64,000 nt of DNA from an uncultured Bacteroides sp. (GCF_963666545.1 NZ_OY762899.1:1054001-1118000); one strand, 5' to 3'; shown: positions 9,631-18,789, counted from the stretch's first letter. Numbers and translations are program-made. Notes: generated by a model not told the origin, from the letters alone.

Positions 9631-10377
9631 TTATTCTCCTTGAATGCGTTGTTTCACTGCTTCGTAGATCAAAATACCTGCAGCAACGGAAACATTGAGA
9701 GATCCTATGCTTCCAAGCATTGGAATCTTGACCCATTCATCGCACAAAGCAAGATTATCATAAGAAACTCCTGTATCTTCCGCACCCATGATGATGCATA
9801 GCGGACCTTTATAGTCGGCTTTGCTATAATCATAATCTCCTTTTTCGGTAGCTGCAACTATTTTGAAGCCACTATCTTTCAGGTATTGAAGGGTTGTTTT
9901 CAGGTTTTGCTCACGGCAAACAGGCAGTGTATGCAATGCTCCGGCTGAAGTCTTCACAGCGTCGGCATTCACAGAAACGCTCCCCTTGGCGGGAATAATA
10001 ACCGCATCAACACCGGCACACTCGCAAGTACGGGCTATGGCTCCAAAGTTGCGCACATCCGTAATACCATCAAGCATCACGAAGAAAGGGTTCTTTCCTT
10101 CCTCAAAGAGGAAAGGTACCAATTGCTCGGTTTTTTGGTAAGTGACAGAAGAAACAAAGGCGATTACTCCCTGATGGTTCTTACGGGTAACGCGATTGAT
10201 ACGTTCAACAGGCACGCGCTGCACAGGGATAAGGGTTCCCTTCAGAGCAGCAAAGAGTTCTTTGGAAAGATCACTCTGAATATCTGTTTTTACCAAGATC
10301 TTATCGATTTCTTTCCCTGCTTGTATGGCTTCTATCACGGCGCGAACGCCAAAAATCATTTCACTATTGTCTGTCAT
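9631..10377 (-). CDS. rlmB: 23S rRNA (guanosine-2'-O-)-methyltransferase, TrmH/RlmB family
   Basis: 248-aa SpoU-type RNA 2'-O-ribose methyltransferase with an N-terminal substrate-binding domain (IFGVRAVIEAIQAGKEIDKI). The SAM-binding trefoil-knot fold has its three motifs: NFGAIARTCECAGVDAV, IIMGAEDTGVS and IPMLGSIGSLNVSVAAGI. The fold and motifs support an RlmB-like enzyme; specificity for 23S G2251 is inferred from closest family resemblance. It is separated from upstream recN by 580 bp that contain a repeat copy. Confidence 0.92.
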   Translation of the reverse strand: MTDNSEMIFGVRAVIEAIQAGKEIDKILVKTDIQSDLSKELFAALKGTLIPVQRVPVERINRVTRKNHQGVIAFVSSVTYQKTEQLVPFLFEEGKNPFFVMLDGITDVRNFGAIARTCECAGVDAVIIPAKGSVSVNADAVKTSAGALHTLPVCREQNLKTTLQYLKDSGFKIVAATEKGDYDYSKADYKGPLCIIMGAEDTGVSYDNLALCDEWVKIPMLGSIGSLNVSVAAGILIYEAVKQRIQGE

Positions 10378-10487
10378 CTTACGTTATTTACTTTTTTTCT
10401 TAATTGGGGTACAATATTACAAAACTATGCTGATACTATGGTTATGTTGAAGCATTTTTCTTTCTTTTGTTCTTTTTTCATCGTAAA

Positions 10488-10725
10488 TTTCTTTCTTTTG
10501 CCTTGCCGCAAAAGAAAGAAACAAAGAAAAAGTCAAGGCTTCTTTTGCTACGCTACTGCAAAGATGTACTGCGCTACAAGCGATTCAACTCGCTTCGCTC
10601 AAACAAAATCGCTTGCTTAACGCTCCGTGCATCTTCTCCGTTTAACGCTACGCAAAAGAGGCCGATCCTTCCTGCTTACTCCACTTTGCTTCGCTCGTGG
10701 GGGTGCTTTGCTTCGCTCGCTTTGG
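10488..10725 (+). repeat. Interspersed hairpin-capped repeat, copy 1
   Basis: First of three related copies in this gene cluster. It opens with a perfect 14-bp hairpin (10488-10501 with 10508-10521, loop CTTGCC). The shared core is CAAAGAAAAAGTCAAGGCTT, an AAGCGA/TCGCTT mini-hairpin, AAAATCGCTTGCTT, and AAGAGGCCG. It ends with tandem GCTTCGCTCG words shared only with copy 2. It occupies the rlmB-recN gap (10378-10957), whose remainder is AT-rich and holds a plus-strand promoter at 10843. Confidence 0.85.
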
Positions 10726-10842
10726 ATCCTTTTTGCCTGATTTTTCTGTCTTCATTCTTCATTCCTCTGCCCTTTCTCTTCTTCTTCATCACTGTTTCTC
10801 TTCTAATAGATTATTTGCTCTCTATTTATTCAGCCCCATCGG

Positions 10843-10872
10843 TTGTGCGTCCATTTACGTTTTATACCTTTG
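10843..10872 (+). promoter_or_regulatory. Orphan Bacteroides-type promoter
   Basis: A TTG at 10843-10845 is followed after exactly 19 nt by TACCTTTG at 10865-10872, a full match to the -33/-7 pattern. No gene starts downstream on the plus strand; transcription would begin near 10879 and run toward the 3' end of recN. A short stem CAGT/GCTG followed by TTTTTATTT near 10910-10935 could end a short RNA. Confidence 0.5.
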
Positions 10873-10957
10873 CTCTATCATGTACTATTATAATATATAG
10901 ATGGGAATTTTAATTCAGTGGGAAAGGCTGTTTTTATTTCGAATTGAGTTTTTTCTG

Positions 10958-12616
10958 TTAGCTCTTTAGCAAAGCTTTGGCATTGTTGAGTGCTGCTTCG
11001 GTAAGCGTGGCTCCACTCAGCATGTGAGCGATCTCTTCTATGCGTTCTTCGCTAGTGAGGTACCGAATATGGCTATTCGTCTCCGTGTCGTTATCTTGTT
11101 TGTAAACCTTATAATGAGCGATGCCACGGGCTGCTATTTGTGGCAGATGGGTAATGCTAATCACCTGACGGTCTCGCTGGCCCATCTCTTGCATGATGTC
11201 GGCCATGCGATCGGCAATTTCTCCTGACACACCAGTGTCTATTTCGTCGAAGACAATCGTAGGAAGTTTCACGGCTCCGGCTATCATCGCTTTAACGGAA
11301 AGCATAACACGCGCGATCTCTCCGCCGGATGCTACAGACGAAATGTTCTGCAACGTTCCGTTCTTGTTGGCCGAGAAGAGAAAAGAAACAGTGTCCTCTC
11401 CCATCGTTCCGGGTTCCTTCTTCATTCCCATTTCTACTTGGAAACGAATATTGGGCATGCCTAACGGTACCAAACGGGTAGCCATCTGTTGCTCTACCTC
11501 ACGAGCGGCAATCGTTCGTTTTTTTGTTAAGACGGCAGCTTGTTTCTTCACCTTATTATAGATGGCATCCCGTTGAGAAGTAAGTTCGACAATCTGTTCA
11601 TCGAAAGAAGTGATCTCATCCAGCTTAGCACGATACTCTTCCATAAGCACCAGAAGTTCCTTCACCGTTTGCACACGATGCTTCTGCTGTAAAGAGTAGA
11701 TCAGGTTGAGTCTATCGTTTACTTCATCCAAGCGAACAGGATTGAATTCTATCGTTTCGTTCTGCAGACTTACTTCCTGAACAATATCTTTTAGCTCGAT
11801 GTAACTACTCTCCATTCGTTTGGCCAACTCGCCGGCCGGAAGATAAACCTTTTCTATGGCCAACAAAGCAGCCAATCCGTCCTTCATCGCAGAGAGTATT
11901 CCGACTTCCTCGCCGGCAAACAGTTGCTCCACCTTATATAACCCCGCTTTGATTTCTTCAGCGTGCGTCAATGTTTCCGCTTCTTGTTCCAACGCTTCCT
12001 GTTCCTCATCATTCAGATTGGCCTCTTCGAGTTGTTCTAATTGAAAACGGACAAAGTCTTCATCTGCTTTGCTTTGGTCGGAACGAACAATAAGCTCTGC
12101 CAATGAACGCTCCAAGCGTTTCCATTCTGCATACAAGCTTCGGTATTCATCAAGTTCCTTATCGTTATGTGCCAGGATATCGAGTACATTCAGCTGAAAA
12201 CCCTCTTGGTTGAGCAACAAGTTTTGATGTTGGGAATGCACATCAATCAGTTGCTCGCCCAGTTCTTTTACTTGCACTAACGACGCAGGTGTGTCATTAA
12301 TAAATGCGCGGCTCTTGCCGGAAGCGTATAATTCCCGACGGAGAATACACTCTGGCTCATATTCTAACTCATTATCTGCAAAGAAAGACTGCATGTTGTA
12401 AGCTGCAATATCAAACCGGGCTTCAATGACACATTTGGGTGCTCCCCGACGAATAGATTTCACATCAGCACGCTGTCCGAGCAAAAGCCCTATGGCTCCC
12501 AGAATGATTGATTTACCGGCACCCGTTTCACCGGTAATCACCGAGAAACCTGTTCCGAAATTGATATCAAGCTTCTCTATCAATGCATAGTTCTGTATGA
12601 ATAATGAACGTAACAT
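10958..12616 (-). CDS. recN: DNA repair protein RecN
   Basis: 552-aa SMC-like ATPase of double-strand-break repair. Walker A GETGAGKS lies near residue 29 and the start MLRSLFIQNYALIEKL is the family N terminus. A central coiled-coil region (about 150-380) is rich in Glu/Gln/Leu. The C-terminal half has SSVASGGEIARVMLS (ABC signature), IVFDEIDTGVSGEIAD (Walker B) and SITHLPQIAA (His switch). Its start is 21 bp after the coaBC stop, so the two are likely co-transcribed. Confidence 0.97.
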   Translation of the reverse strand: MLRSLFIQNYALIEKLDINFGTGFSVITGETGAGKSIILGAIGLLLGQRADVKSIRRGAPKCVIEARFDIAAYNMQSFFADNELEYEPECILRRELYASGKSRAFINDTPASLVQVKELGEQLIDVHSQHQNLLLNQEGFQLNVLDILAHNDKELDEYRSLYAEWKRLERSLAELIVRSDQSKADEDFVRFQLEQLEEANLNDEEQEALEQEAETLTHAEEIKAGLYKVEQLFAGEEVGILSAMKDGLAALLAIEKVYLPAGELAKRMESSYIELKDIVQEVSLQNETIEFNPVRLDEVNDRLNLIYSLQQKHRVQTVKELLVLMEEYRAKLDEITSFDEQIVELTSQRDAIYNKVKKQAAVLTKKRTIAAREVEQQMATRLVPLGMPNIRFQVEMGMKKEPGTMGEDTVSFLFSANKNGTLQNISSVASGGEIARVMLSVKAMIAGAVKLPTIVFDEIDTGVSGEIADRMADIMQEMGQRDRQVISITHLPQIAARGIAHYKVYKQDNDTETNSHIRYLTSEERIEEIAHMLSGATLTEAALNNAKALLKS

Positions 12617-12637
12617 GGTTTTTTATTTAACTATTTA

Positions 12638-13855
12638 CTACTTCTTTCTCTCGGCTAACAATTGAGATAACCGATCAATAATATCACGTGCCACCTCTAC
12701 TTTAGGTTTGAGGTCGTAATTCGTGCATCCCTGTCGGTCGATGATGCTAACCTTGTTCGTATCGCAACGAAAGCCCGCTCCCTTATCATTAAGCGAGTTG
12801 AGCACGATAAAATCAAAATTCTTTCTTTCTAATTTTCCTTGAGCATGTTGCTGCTCATCGTTTGTTTCGAGAGCAAAACCCACCAAACACTGGTCTGCCT
12901 GCTTCATCTGTCCCAAGCATGCAGCAATATCTTGTGTCGGTTTCAGTTGAAGAGTCAACCCGTCGCCTTGCCGTTTCATCTTTTGATCAGAAACCACCTC
13001 GGGTGTAAAGTCGGCCACGGCAGCGCAAAGTATAGCGGCATTCATTGCGGGAAAATGTTCCACAGCCACAGCGTGCATCTGAGCAGCAGTCTCCACATCA
13101 ATCCGTTGTATGTTAGGATGATGAGCCGTTTGCTGCACTGGTCCGGTTACCAATATCACTTCGGCTCCACGATGCGCACACTCTTCAGCCAGAGCAAAGC
13201 CCATTTTGCCTGAAGAGTAGTTGCCTATGAAGCGCACAGGATCAATCTTTTCGTAGGTAGGTCCGGCTGTGATCAGTACTTTTTTTTTATCTAAATCTGC
13301 TGCAGAAGCGAAGAAATCTTCCAGTACCTGAATGATATTCTCGGGTTCCTCCATCCTTCCTTTTCCCACCAGGTGACTGGCTAATTCGCCTGTGACCGGC
13401 TCTATAATGCGATTACCGTACGAACGAAGTGTATCAATATTCTTTTGTGTAGATGGGTGAGCAAACATATCCAGATCCATGGCAGGAGCCACAAAGACAG
13501 GAGCTTTAACAGAAAGATAAGTGGTGATAAGCATATTGTCGGCAATACCGTTTGCCATCTTGCCAATGGTAGAGGCAGAGGCGGGAGCAATAAGCATGGC
13601 ATCCGCCCAAAGGCCAAGGTCAACGTGGCTGTTCCACGTACCATCTCGCTGAGCGAAGAACTCACTGATGACGGGCTTGCTCGTCAGCGCCGACAAGGTA
13701 ATAGGTGTTATAAATTCTTTTCCGGCAGGGGTTATAACCACCTGCACCTCGGCTCCCCGCTTTATGAGGCCACGGATGATGTAGCATGCTTTGTAGGCAG
13801 CGATGCTACCCGTTATTCCGAGTATTATTTTTTTCCCTTGCAAAAAAGAGTTCAT
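12638..13855 (-). CDS. coaBC: Bifunctional phosphopantothenoylcysteine decarboxylase/phosphopantothenate-cysteine ligase
   Basis: Coenzyme A biosynthesis in two steps. The N-terminal flavoprotein CoaC half shows KIILGITGSIAAYKA, NSHVDLGLWAD with the active His, APASASTIGKMANG and PAMDLDMF. The C-terminal CoaB ligase half starts near residue 190 with ITAGPTYEKIDPVRFIGN and YSSGKMG. I chose the start at 13855 (MNSFLQGKKI, ~405 aa). The longer frame to 13894 adds a Lys/Asn-rich tail reaching the hairpin of repeat copy 2. AAAAAGA precedes the chosen ATG. recN follows at 21 bp. Confidence 0.95.
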   Translation of the reverse strand: MNSFLQGKKIILGITGSIAAYKACYIIRGLIKRGAEVQVVITPAGKEFITPITLSALTSKPVISEFFAQRDGTWNSHVDLGLWADAMLIAPASASTIGKMANGIADNMLITTYLSVKAPVFVAPAMDLDMFAHPSTQKNIDTLRSYGNRIIEPVTGELASHLVGKGRMEEPENIIQVLEDFFASAADLDKKKVLITAGPTYEKIDPVRFIGNYSSGKMGFALAEECAHRGAEVILVTGPVQQTAHHPNIQRIDVETAAQMHAVAVEHFPAMNAAILCAAVADFTPEVVSDQKMKRQGDGLTLQLKPTQDIAACLGQMKQADQCLVGFALETNDEQQHAQGKLERKNFDFIVLNSLNDKGAGFRCDTNKVSIIDRQGCTNYDLKPKVEVARDIIDRLSQLLAERKK

Positions 13856-13893
13856 TCTTTTTGTATTTAAGTTTCTTTTTGATTTTGTGTTCA

Positions 13894-14128
13894 TTCTTTC
13901 TTTTGCCTTAACGCAAAAGAAAGAAGCAAAGAAAAAGTCAAGGCTTCTTTTGCTACGCTACTGCAAAGATGCACTCCGCTACAAGCGATTCAACTCGCTT
14001 CGCTCAAACAAAATCGCTTGCTTAACGCTCCGTACATCTTCTTCGTTTAACGCTACGCAAAAGAGGCCGGTCCTTCTTACTACTCCACTTTGCTTCGCTC
14101 GTGAGACTGGCTTTGCTTCGCTCGCTCG
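13894..14128 (+). repeat. Interspersed hairpin-capped repeat, copy 2
   Basis: Closest relative of copy 1, in the same orientation. The hairpin has 13-bp perfect arms (13894-13906 with 13913-13925, loop CTTAAC). The core is nearly identical to copy 1 from the hairpin through AAGAGGCCG, including the GCTTCGCTCG tail. It fills most of the 312-bp gap between coaBC and the exonuclease gene; the remainder shows nothing else. Confidence 0.85.
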
Positions 14129-14167
14129 TGGTTCTTCTCTGTTTGATGTAGTCGGCTTCGCTACATT

Positions 14168-14941
14168 CTATTTAGTCCCGGTCAGTTCTCTTAAGCGAAT
14201 TTTCGTAAGCACTGCTTTTGTGTTGAGTGTAAAGTCGCTATTCACTATCCAGCTATAGTATCCGGGATCCTTCTTTAATACTTCAGAAACTGACATGCCT
14301 TTATATTTTCCGAAATTAAAGATCTCTGTACCCTTTTCATCGTACACCATTCTTCCGGCAAAGTCTACGTTTTTGTTGTGTGTGGAGAAGTCAGCCAGAA
14401 AAGCCATATCATTCTGCAATTCCGAATAACGGTCTAGTTGAGACATTAGCACCTCATACGTAGCGCGAGTGTCGGCTTCGGCCGTATGCGCATCTTCCAG
14501 ATTCTTTCCGCAATAAAACTTATAAGCAGCGGAGAGCGTGCGTTGTTCCAACTTGTGGTATATCACCTGTACATCAACAAACTTACGACGGCTCATATCA
14601 ATATCCACCCCGGCACGAAGAAACTCTTCAGCAAGCACGGGAATATCAAAACGATTGGAATTAAAGCCTGCCAAATCAGCCCCCTCAATGTCGTTGGCAA
14701 TGTTCTTCGCCACCGCTTTGAAAGTAGGACAGTTCGCTACGTCAGCATCGTAAATACCATGAATGGCGGAAGATTCTGCAGGGATATGCATTTCGGGATT
14801 AATACGCAGTGTTTTAGACTCTTCATTCCCGTTAGGATGGACTTTGAGATAACAGATTTCGACAATGCGGTCTGTGTTAATATTAATGCCCGTAGTCTCC
14901 AAATCAAAAAAGACAATCGGGTTTTTCAGGTTTAATTTCAT
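14168..14941 (-). CDS. DnaQ-like 3'-5' exonuclease (DEDDh family)
   Basis: 257 aa with the three Exo motifs of the epsilon/RNase T family: Exo I VFFDLETTGIN near residue 10, Exo II LAGFNSNRFDIPVL, and Exo III HTAEADTRATYEV (DEDDh His and Asp). A ~90-residue C-terminal tail (KGTEIFNFGKYKGMSVSEVL) resembles the short DUF3820-like domain often fused to such exonucleases. It may be a proofreading subunit or a general DNA/RNA trimming nuclease. It sits between dnaN and coaBC, a cluster known in Bacteroidota. Confidence 0.9.
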   Translation of the reverse strand: MKLNLKNPIVFFDLETTGININTDRIVEICYLKVHPNGNEESKTLRINPEMHIPAESSAIHGIYDADVANCPTFKAVAKNIANDIEGADLAGFNSNRFDIPVLAEEFLRAGVDIDMSRRKFVDVQVIYHKLEQRTLSAAYKFYCGKNLEDAHTAEADTRATYEVLMSQLDRYSELQNDMAFLADFSTHNKNVDFAGRMVYDEKGTEIFNFGKYKGMSVSEVLKKDPGYYSWIVNSDFTLNTKAVLTKIRLRELTGTK

Positions 14942-15107
14942 TCGTTAATTTTATATTGCAACACTTCATCAAATAAGAAAGAAGCGTTAGTATTTCCAAA
15001 AAGAGCATCCAATCAAGTACCTACACCCAATCAAAGAAAGATTCATCTCGCTGGTGCCTCACCAGTACTAAATCAATTGTAAAAGATGATGATCGATGTA
15101 ACCCAAG

Positions 15108-15286
15108 ACCGGCCTCTTGTGATGTGCGTAAAGCGGAGGTGATGCCCGTGGCGTGAAGCAAGCGATTTTGTTTGAGCGAAGCGAGTTGAATCGCTTGTAG
15201 CTACGAGTATCGCCGTAGTAGCACATCACGGGAAGCCTTGACTTTTTCTTTGTTACTTTCTTTTGCGTTAAGGCAAAAGAAAGTAA
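15108..15286 (-). repeat. Interspersed hairpin-capped repeat, copy 3 (inverted)
   Basis: A diverged, inverted copy. Its hairpin has 14-bp perfect arms (15253-15266 with 15273-15286). Relative to copy 1 the arms carry matched changes on both sides (TTAC/GTAA instead of TTTC/GAAA). It starts 2 bp beyond the dnaN stop, so the hairpin could act as the dnaN terminator. The rest of the 14942-15288 gap contains a small 6-bp GC hairpin at 15051-15065 and no gene. Confidence 0.8.
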
Positions 15287-15288
15287 AA

Positions 15289-16416
15289 TCAATCATTCAG
15301 CATCATCGGCATCAGCAACATCAGCAAATCTTCATTTTGAGTCTGTTCCACCGGAACAACAACTCCTGCACGCGATGGATCAGCCAGTTCAATAATCACC
15401 TCAGTAGCCGATATATTATTCAGAATATCAATCAAGAAAGTAGATTTAAAACCAATGCTCATTGCTTCACCGGAATATTGGCAAATCAACATTTCTTCAG
15501 CCGAGGTAGAGAAATCAATATCTTGTGCAGATACCACTATTTGGTTTTCCTGTACCCGAAGCTTTATGAGGCTGCTTGATTGTGAGGAGAAAATAGACAC
15601 ACGACGTAATGCACCCATCAGTTGCGCCCGATCTACCGTAACCTTATACGGATTATTCTGTGGAATCACAGAGTTATAGTTTGGATAGCGTCCTTCAATA
15701 AGGCGACACACCATGCGGTAGTTTTCAAGCGTAAAGACAGCATTTCGTTCATCAAACTCCACAGTCACACTTCCTGATTCTTTGGGAAGTAGATTCTTCA
15801 GCATATTAGCCGGTTTTTTTGGCAAGATGAAAGCAGCACGTTCCGTTCCTTTAGCCGCAAGAGTCTTGCAACGCACCAGCTTATGTCCGTCCGATGCCAC
15901 CATCGTAATATCGTCAGTAGTAATATCAAAATAAATACCATTCATTACAGGTCGCAACTCATCATCTGCCGTAGCAAAGATGGCACGATTAATGCCGGCC
16001 AACAATACCTGTGCATCCATTTCCACTCGCACGGCATTATTTTCGCCAAGTGCGGCCGAACGAGGATATTCATCAGCATTCTGCCCCATGAGACTATACT
16101 TACCATTCATGTACTGAATTCCGATTTCATACGTTTCAGCGTTTACTTCAAATGCCAGCGGCTGTTCGGGAAGTTCCTTCAAAGCGTCAAGCATGGTTTT
16201 TGCCGGTACGGCAAATAGACCATTGGAATCACTGTCTTTTACTTCAATCGTAGTATCCATCGTTGTTTCGCTGTCCGACACAGTTACAGACAGTGTTCCG
16301 TCTTCAAGTCGAAAAAGGAAACATTCCAAAATAGGCAACGAATTTTTGGAATTAATAACGCGGCTGACAGCCTGTAAATGGCTGGATAACGCAGTACTTG
16401 AAACGATAAATTTCAT
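15289..16416 (-). CDS. dnaN: DNA polymerase III beta subunit (sliding clamp)
   Basis: 375 aa from the ATG at 16416 (MKFIVSSTALSSHLQAVSRV), the normal clamp length; an upstream frame to 16461 adds 15 residues without support. Three clamp domains are recognisable: NSLPILECFLFRLEDGTLSV, RAIFATADDELRPVMNGIYF with VASDGHKLVR, and PNYNSVIP plus VVPVEQTQNEDLLMLLMPM at the C terminus. Forms the ring that tethers polymerase III. Transcribed from a strong-looking promoter at 16502-16532. Confidence 0.98.
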   Translation of the reverse strand: MKFIVSSTALSSHLQAVSRVINSKNSLPILECFLFRLEDGTLSVTVSDSETTMDTTIEVKDSDSNGLFAVPAKTMLDALKELPEQPLAFEVNAETYEIGIQYMNGKYSLMGQNADEYPRSAALGENNAVRVEMDAQVLLAGINRAIFATADDELRPVMNGIYFDITTDDITMVASDGHKLVRCKTLAAKGTERAAFILPKKPANMLKNLLPKESGSVTVEFDERNAVFTLENYRMVCRLIEGRYPNYNSVIPQNNPYKVTVDRAQLMGALRRVSIFSSQSSSLIKLRVQENQIVVSAQDIDFSTSAEEMLICQYSGEAMSIGFKSTFLIDILNNISATEVIIELADPSRAGVVVPVEQTQNEDLLMLLMPMMLND

Positions 16417-16501
16417 ATATTTTATTTTTAAGTTTTTATAAATTCCCGAATACATTTTCATGCTTTACCAGAGGCTTAAGACACTTCATTTTAGCATTGT
16501 A

Positions 16502-16532
16502 CAAAGTTAGCAAAAGATTGTGTCAGTACAAA
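16502..16532 (-). promoter_or_regulatory. dnaN promoter
   Basis: Reading the minus strand, TTTG (16532-16529), 19 nt, then TAACTTTG (16509-16502): a complete match to the Bacteroides primary-sigma consensus. It leaves an ~80-nt leader before the dnaN ATG at 16416, which supports that start. Confidence 0.85.
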
Positions 16533-16614
16533 AAAACAACGAGAAAAAACGTTTCATTATCGTTTTGTTTCACAGAAAATTGTAACTTCGCCGCCGAAAT
16601 TAAAAATACTACAA

Positions 16615-16986
16615 ATGGATTTTAGTGGAAAAATAATCGCCATACTTCAGCCTAAAGGCGGATTATCAAAGGCTGGAAACGAGTGGAAATCTCAAGAATA
16701 TGTGATCGAAAACCACGATCAGTATCCTAGAAAAATGTGCTTTGAGGTTTTTGGAACAGAAAAGATAGAGCAATTTGCCATTCAGATGGGTGAAGAGTTG
16801 ACTGTATCATTCGACATTGATGCCCGTCAGTGGCAAGATCGTTGGTTCAATAGTATGCGAGCCTGGAAAGTAGAACGCATAAACTCAGGTGCACCTACCG
16901 CCACCGGTTCTCCCGTTCCCCCTCCCCCTCCTACAGCCATGCCCGATTTCATTTCCGGTGATGCCAAAGATGACCTGCCATTCTAA
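16615..16986 (+). CDS. DUF3127 domain protein (single-strand-binding-like fold)
   Basis: 123 aa. The N-terminal ~90 residues (MDFSGKIIAILQ, GNEWKSQEYVIENH, PRKMCFEVFGT, LTVSFDIDARQWQDRWFNSM) match the DUF3127 family found in Bacteroidota, which resembles an OB-fold. The tail is low-complexity Pro-rich (SPVPPPPPTAMP) ending in an acidic DDLPF, a layout reminiscent of SSB proteins. A DNA-binding role is inferred, not shown. It is divergent from dnaN and monocistronic, ending at a strong terminator. Confidence 0.85.
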   Translation: MDFSGKIIAILQPKGGLSKAGNEWKSQEYVIENHDQYPRKMCFEVFGTEKIEQFAIQMGEELTVSFDIDARQWQDRWFNSMRAWKVERINSGAPTATGSPVPPPPPTAMPDFISGDAKDDLPF

Positions 16987-17046
16987 ATAAATCAGGTAGC
17001 GAAAGGATTTTAACGAATGCGTTGAGCAAAAAGCAAAAAAATAACG

Positions 17047-17086
17047 AAAAGCACCGTCTTGTTGACAACAACAGTACGGTGCTTTT
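17047..17086. terminator. Bidirectional intrinsic terminator
   Basis: AAAAGCACCGT (17047-17057) pairs with ACGGTGCTTTT (17076-17086), and an inner TTGTTG/CAACAA stem extends it. A-run and T-run flanks allow termination of both the DUF3127 gene and the convergent DUF3352-like gene. Confidence 0.85.
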
Positions 17087-17098
17087 TCATTTGATTAC

Positions 17099-18721
17099 TT
17101 AAGAGTTTTTATAAAGTAAAATTACATTAGGATATACCTCTCCGTCGGTGCACGTAAACTGGATTGAAAGAATAAAATGACTGAAGAAATCCTGATACCG
17201 AAAAAAGAAAGCAGGAATCAAACGGACGTAGCTTTCAGGCTGAGCAAACACATCCTCCAAGTCGGCCATCAACAGGAAGTTATAGGAAGTGGAAAGATTG
17301 GCTATTCTCTCTTCATAAACAGGAATTCCATCCAGTATTTGTTTTTCATCCAATAAACGAATATAGGCCGATAAGCTTCGCAAATCGGCCCCTACAAGTA
17401 GTGAATTATGATAAAAACAAGCGTATGATAATAGAGACGGGATGGTAATTCCGGTGAAGCGTGCAAACAGCGTATTCTGAGGCATAGAAAAGAGTGTATA
17501 ATTCCTTTTTTTTGTACGCAGAAGGGTTTGTTGAGGTATGAAAGGCACAGTCGATTCCAATGACACAGAGGCAAGTAGATTGCGCAACATACGCTCTGCC
17601 TGCGACGAATCAGTCACGGGAATGTTCATCACTGCACACGGATTCGCAACCGTATCCGGAGCATGAAAGAGGCATGAAGTAATACTACCACCCACATTAT
17701 CTTTCAGAAAACGACTCAGTTCATCATCGCGCAGACGAATGTAGTCTGAATAGGTAGTTGTAGCATACTTATGCAAAGAAGCATAAGCAAACATCGTTTG
17801 CAAGTCGGATACAGAGCGCCTGCTAAACATAAACGTAGAGGCAGGAAGCATCTCCCCCGAAAGTCCCTCAACGGGCGTTTGACAACGAAGAGCATTCATA
17901 AACGTCAAACAGGAATCAGCATCGTGACTCACTCCTGACAAATAAACAGCATCACCATTCATTTTCAAATCAAACTCCGTCCATCCACCTAACGTAGAGA
18001 ACGAGGGAGTAGCGTCCGTTGGCTTCCCCATGGGAACATGAAGCAAACGAACATATATATTCGCATAAAAATTGACATGATTGTTTTTGTGAACCCGCCT
18101 GAAAGCGACATCATCCAAGAGCGATCTGCCTGAAATGTGAGCATCTATAACCTCTTCAATAAGTTTTTTTTGATAGCTGACAGCTAGAAATTTAGGAGTA
18201 AAATAACAGGAAAGAAAGTTGCCATCTGTCATAGAGTAAATACGTATTTCCTCTCCTTTGTAATCGAAATATTTAGAGGGACATCTATCCGAACAATATT
18301 TACGAATGAAACTTTCGATCAATTTATCGTCATCCGGGCCTAAACAGAAGTAAAGTACCTGATCACGATCGCCATCAGGAGCATGAAAGCTAATCAGCAT
18401 CTTGTTCATTTGCTCGCTAAAACCATGAGAAGTCTCTCCAAGTAGCGAGTGAAAGTGCGATTGAATAATAGAAAACAGGCGAGAGACATGAAGATAGTTT
18501 CCCTTTTCGCTGCTGCTCATTTTACTTATATTATCCATGAAAGAAGCCATATCATTCGTTTCAAACACAGTATGGGCATCTTGCGGAACAAGCGTATAAA
18601 GATCAAAGTCTTCTTTTTCCTGCACCGCGCTAAGTTTGAAGTAAAAGTACATGCCAAAGGCTACGCAAAGCAGTAATATAGAGGAAAAAACAGCTATTTT
18701 GATTAAAGCACGAGGTTTCAT
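17099..18721 (-). CDS. DUF3352-like membrane-anchored protein of unknown function
   Basis: 540 aa. A single N-terminal membrane segment (IAVFSSILLLCVAFGMYFYF, about residues 9-28) is followed by a large soluble domain starting LVPQDAHTVFETNDMASFM. That opening resembles DUF3352 proteins of Bacteroidota, but similarity over the rest cannot be judged by eye. The topology suggests an inner-membrane protein facing the periplasm. It lies 68 bp after the MBL hydrolase gene on the same strand and may be the last gene of that cluster. No catalytic motif was seen. Confidence 0.6.
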   Translation of the reverse strand: MKPRALIKIAVFSSILLLCVAFGMYFYFKLSAVQEKEDFDLYTLVPQDAHTVFETNDMASFMDNISKMSSSEKGNYLHVSRLFSIIQSHFHSLLGETSHGFSEQMNKMLISFHAPDGDRDQVLYFCLGPDDDKLIESFIRKYCSDRCPSKYFDYKGEEIRIYSMTDGNFLSCYFTPKFLAVSYQKKLIEEVIDAHISGRSLLDDVAFRRVHKNNHVNFYANIYVRLLHVPMGKPTDATPSFSTLGGWTEFDLKMNGDAVYLSGVSHDADSCLTFMNALRCQTPVEGLSGEMLPASTFMFSRRSVSDLQTMFAYASLHKYATTTYSDYIRLRDDELSRFLKDNVGGSITSCLFHAPDTVANPCAVMNIPVTDSSQAERMLRNLLASVSLESTVPFIPQQTLLRTKKRNYTLFSMPQNTLFARFTGITIPSLLSYACFYHNSLLVGADLRSLSAYIRLLDEKQILDGIPVYEERIANLSTSYNFLLMADLEDVFAQPESYVRLIPAFFFRYQDFFSHFILSIQFTCTDGEVYPNVILLYKNS

Positions 18722-18789
18722 AGTGTTCGGGTATTAAACCAACACTACAAATATACACATTTTTTTATTATTATTAAATAAAAATCAGA

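Noticed and set aside
10467-10913. Open frame through repeat copy 1 that has equivalents in copies 2 and 3 (shared peptide RYKRFNSLRSNKIACLT)
   Set aside because: The frame is shared because the DNA repeat is shared. Differences between copies 1 and 2 are mostly amino-acid changing, there is no common start codon or ribosome site, and pairing of the hairpin is what is conserved.
10488-15286. CRISPR-like array from repeated elements
   Set aside because: Three ~180-240-bp copies are spread over 5 kb with genes in between and one is inverted; no short regular repeats or cas genes.
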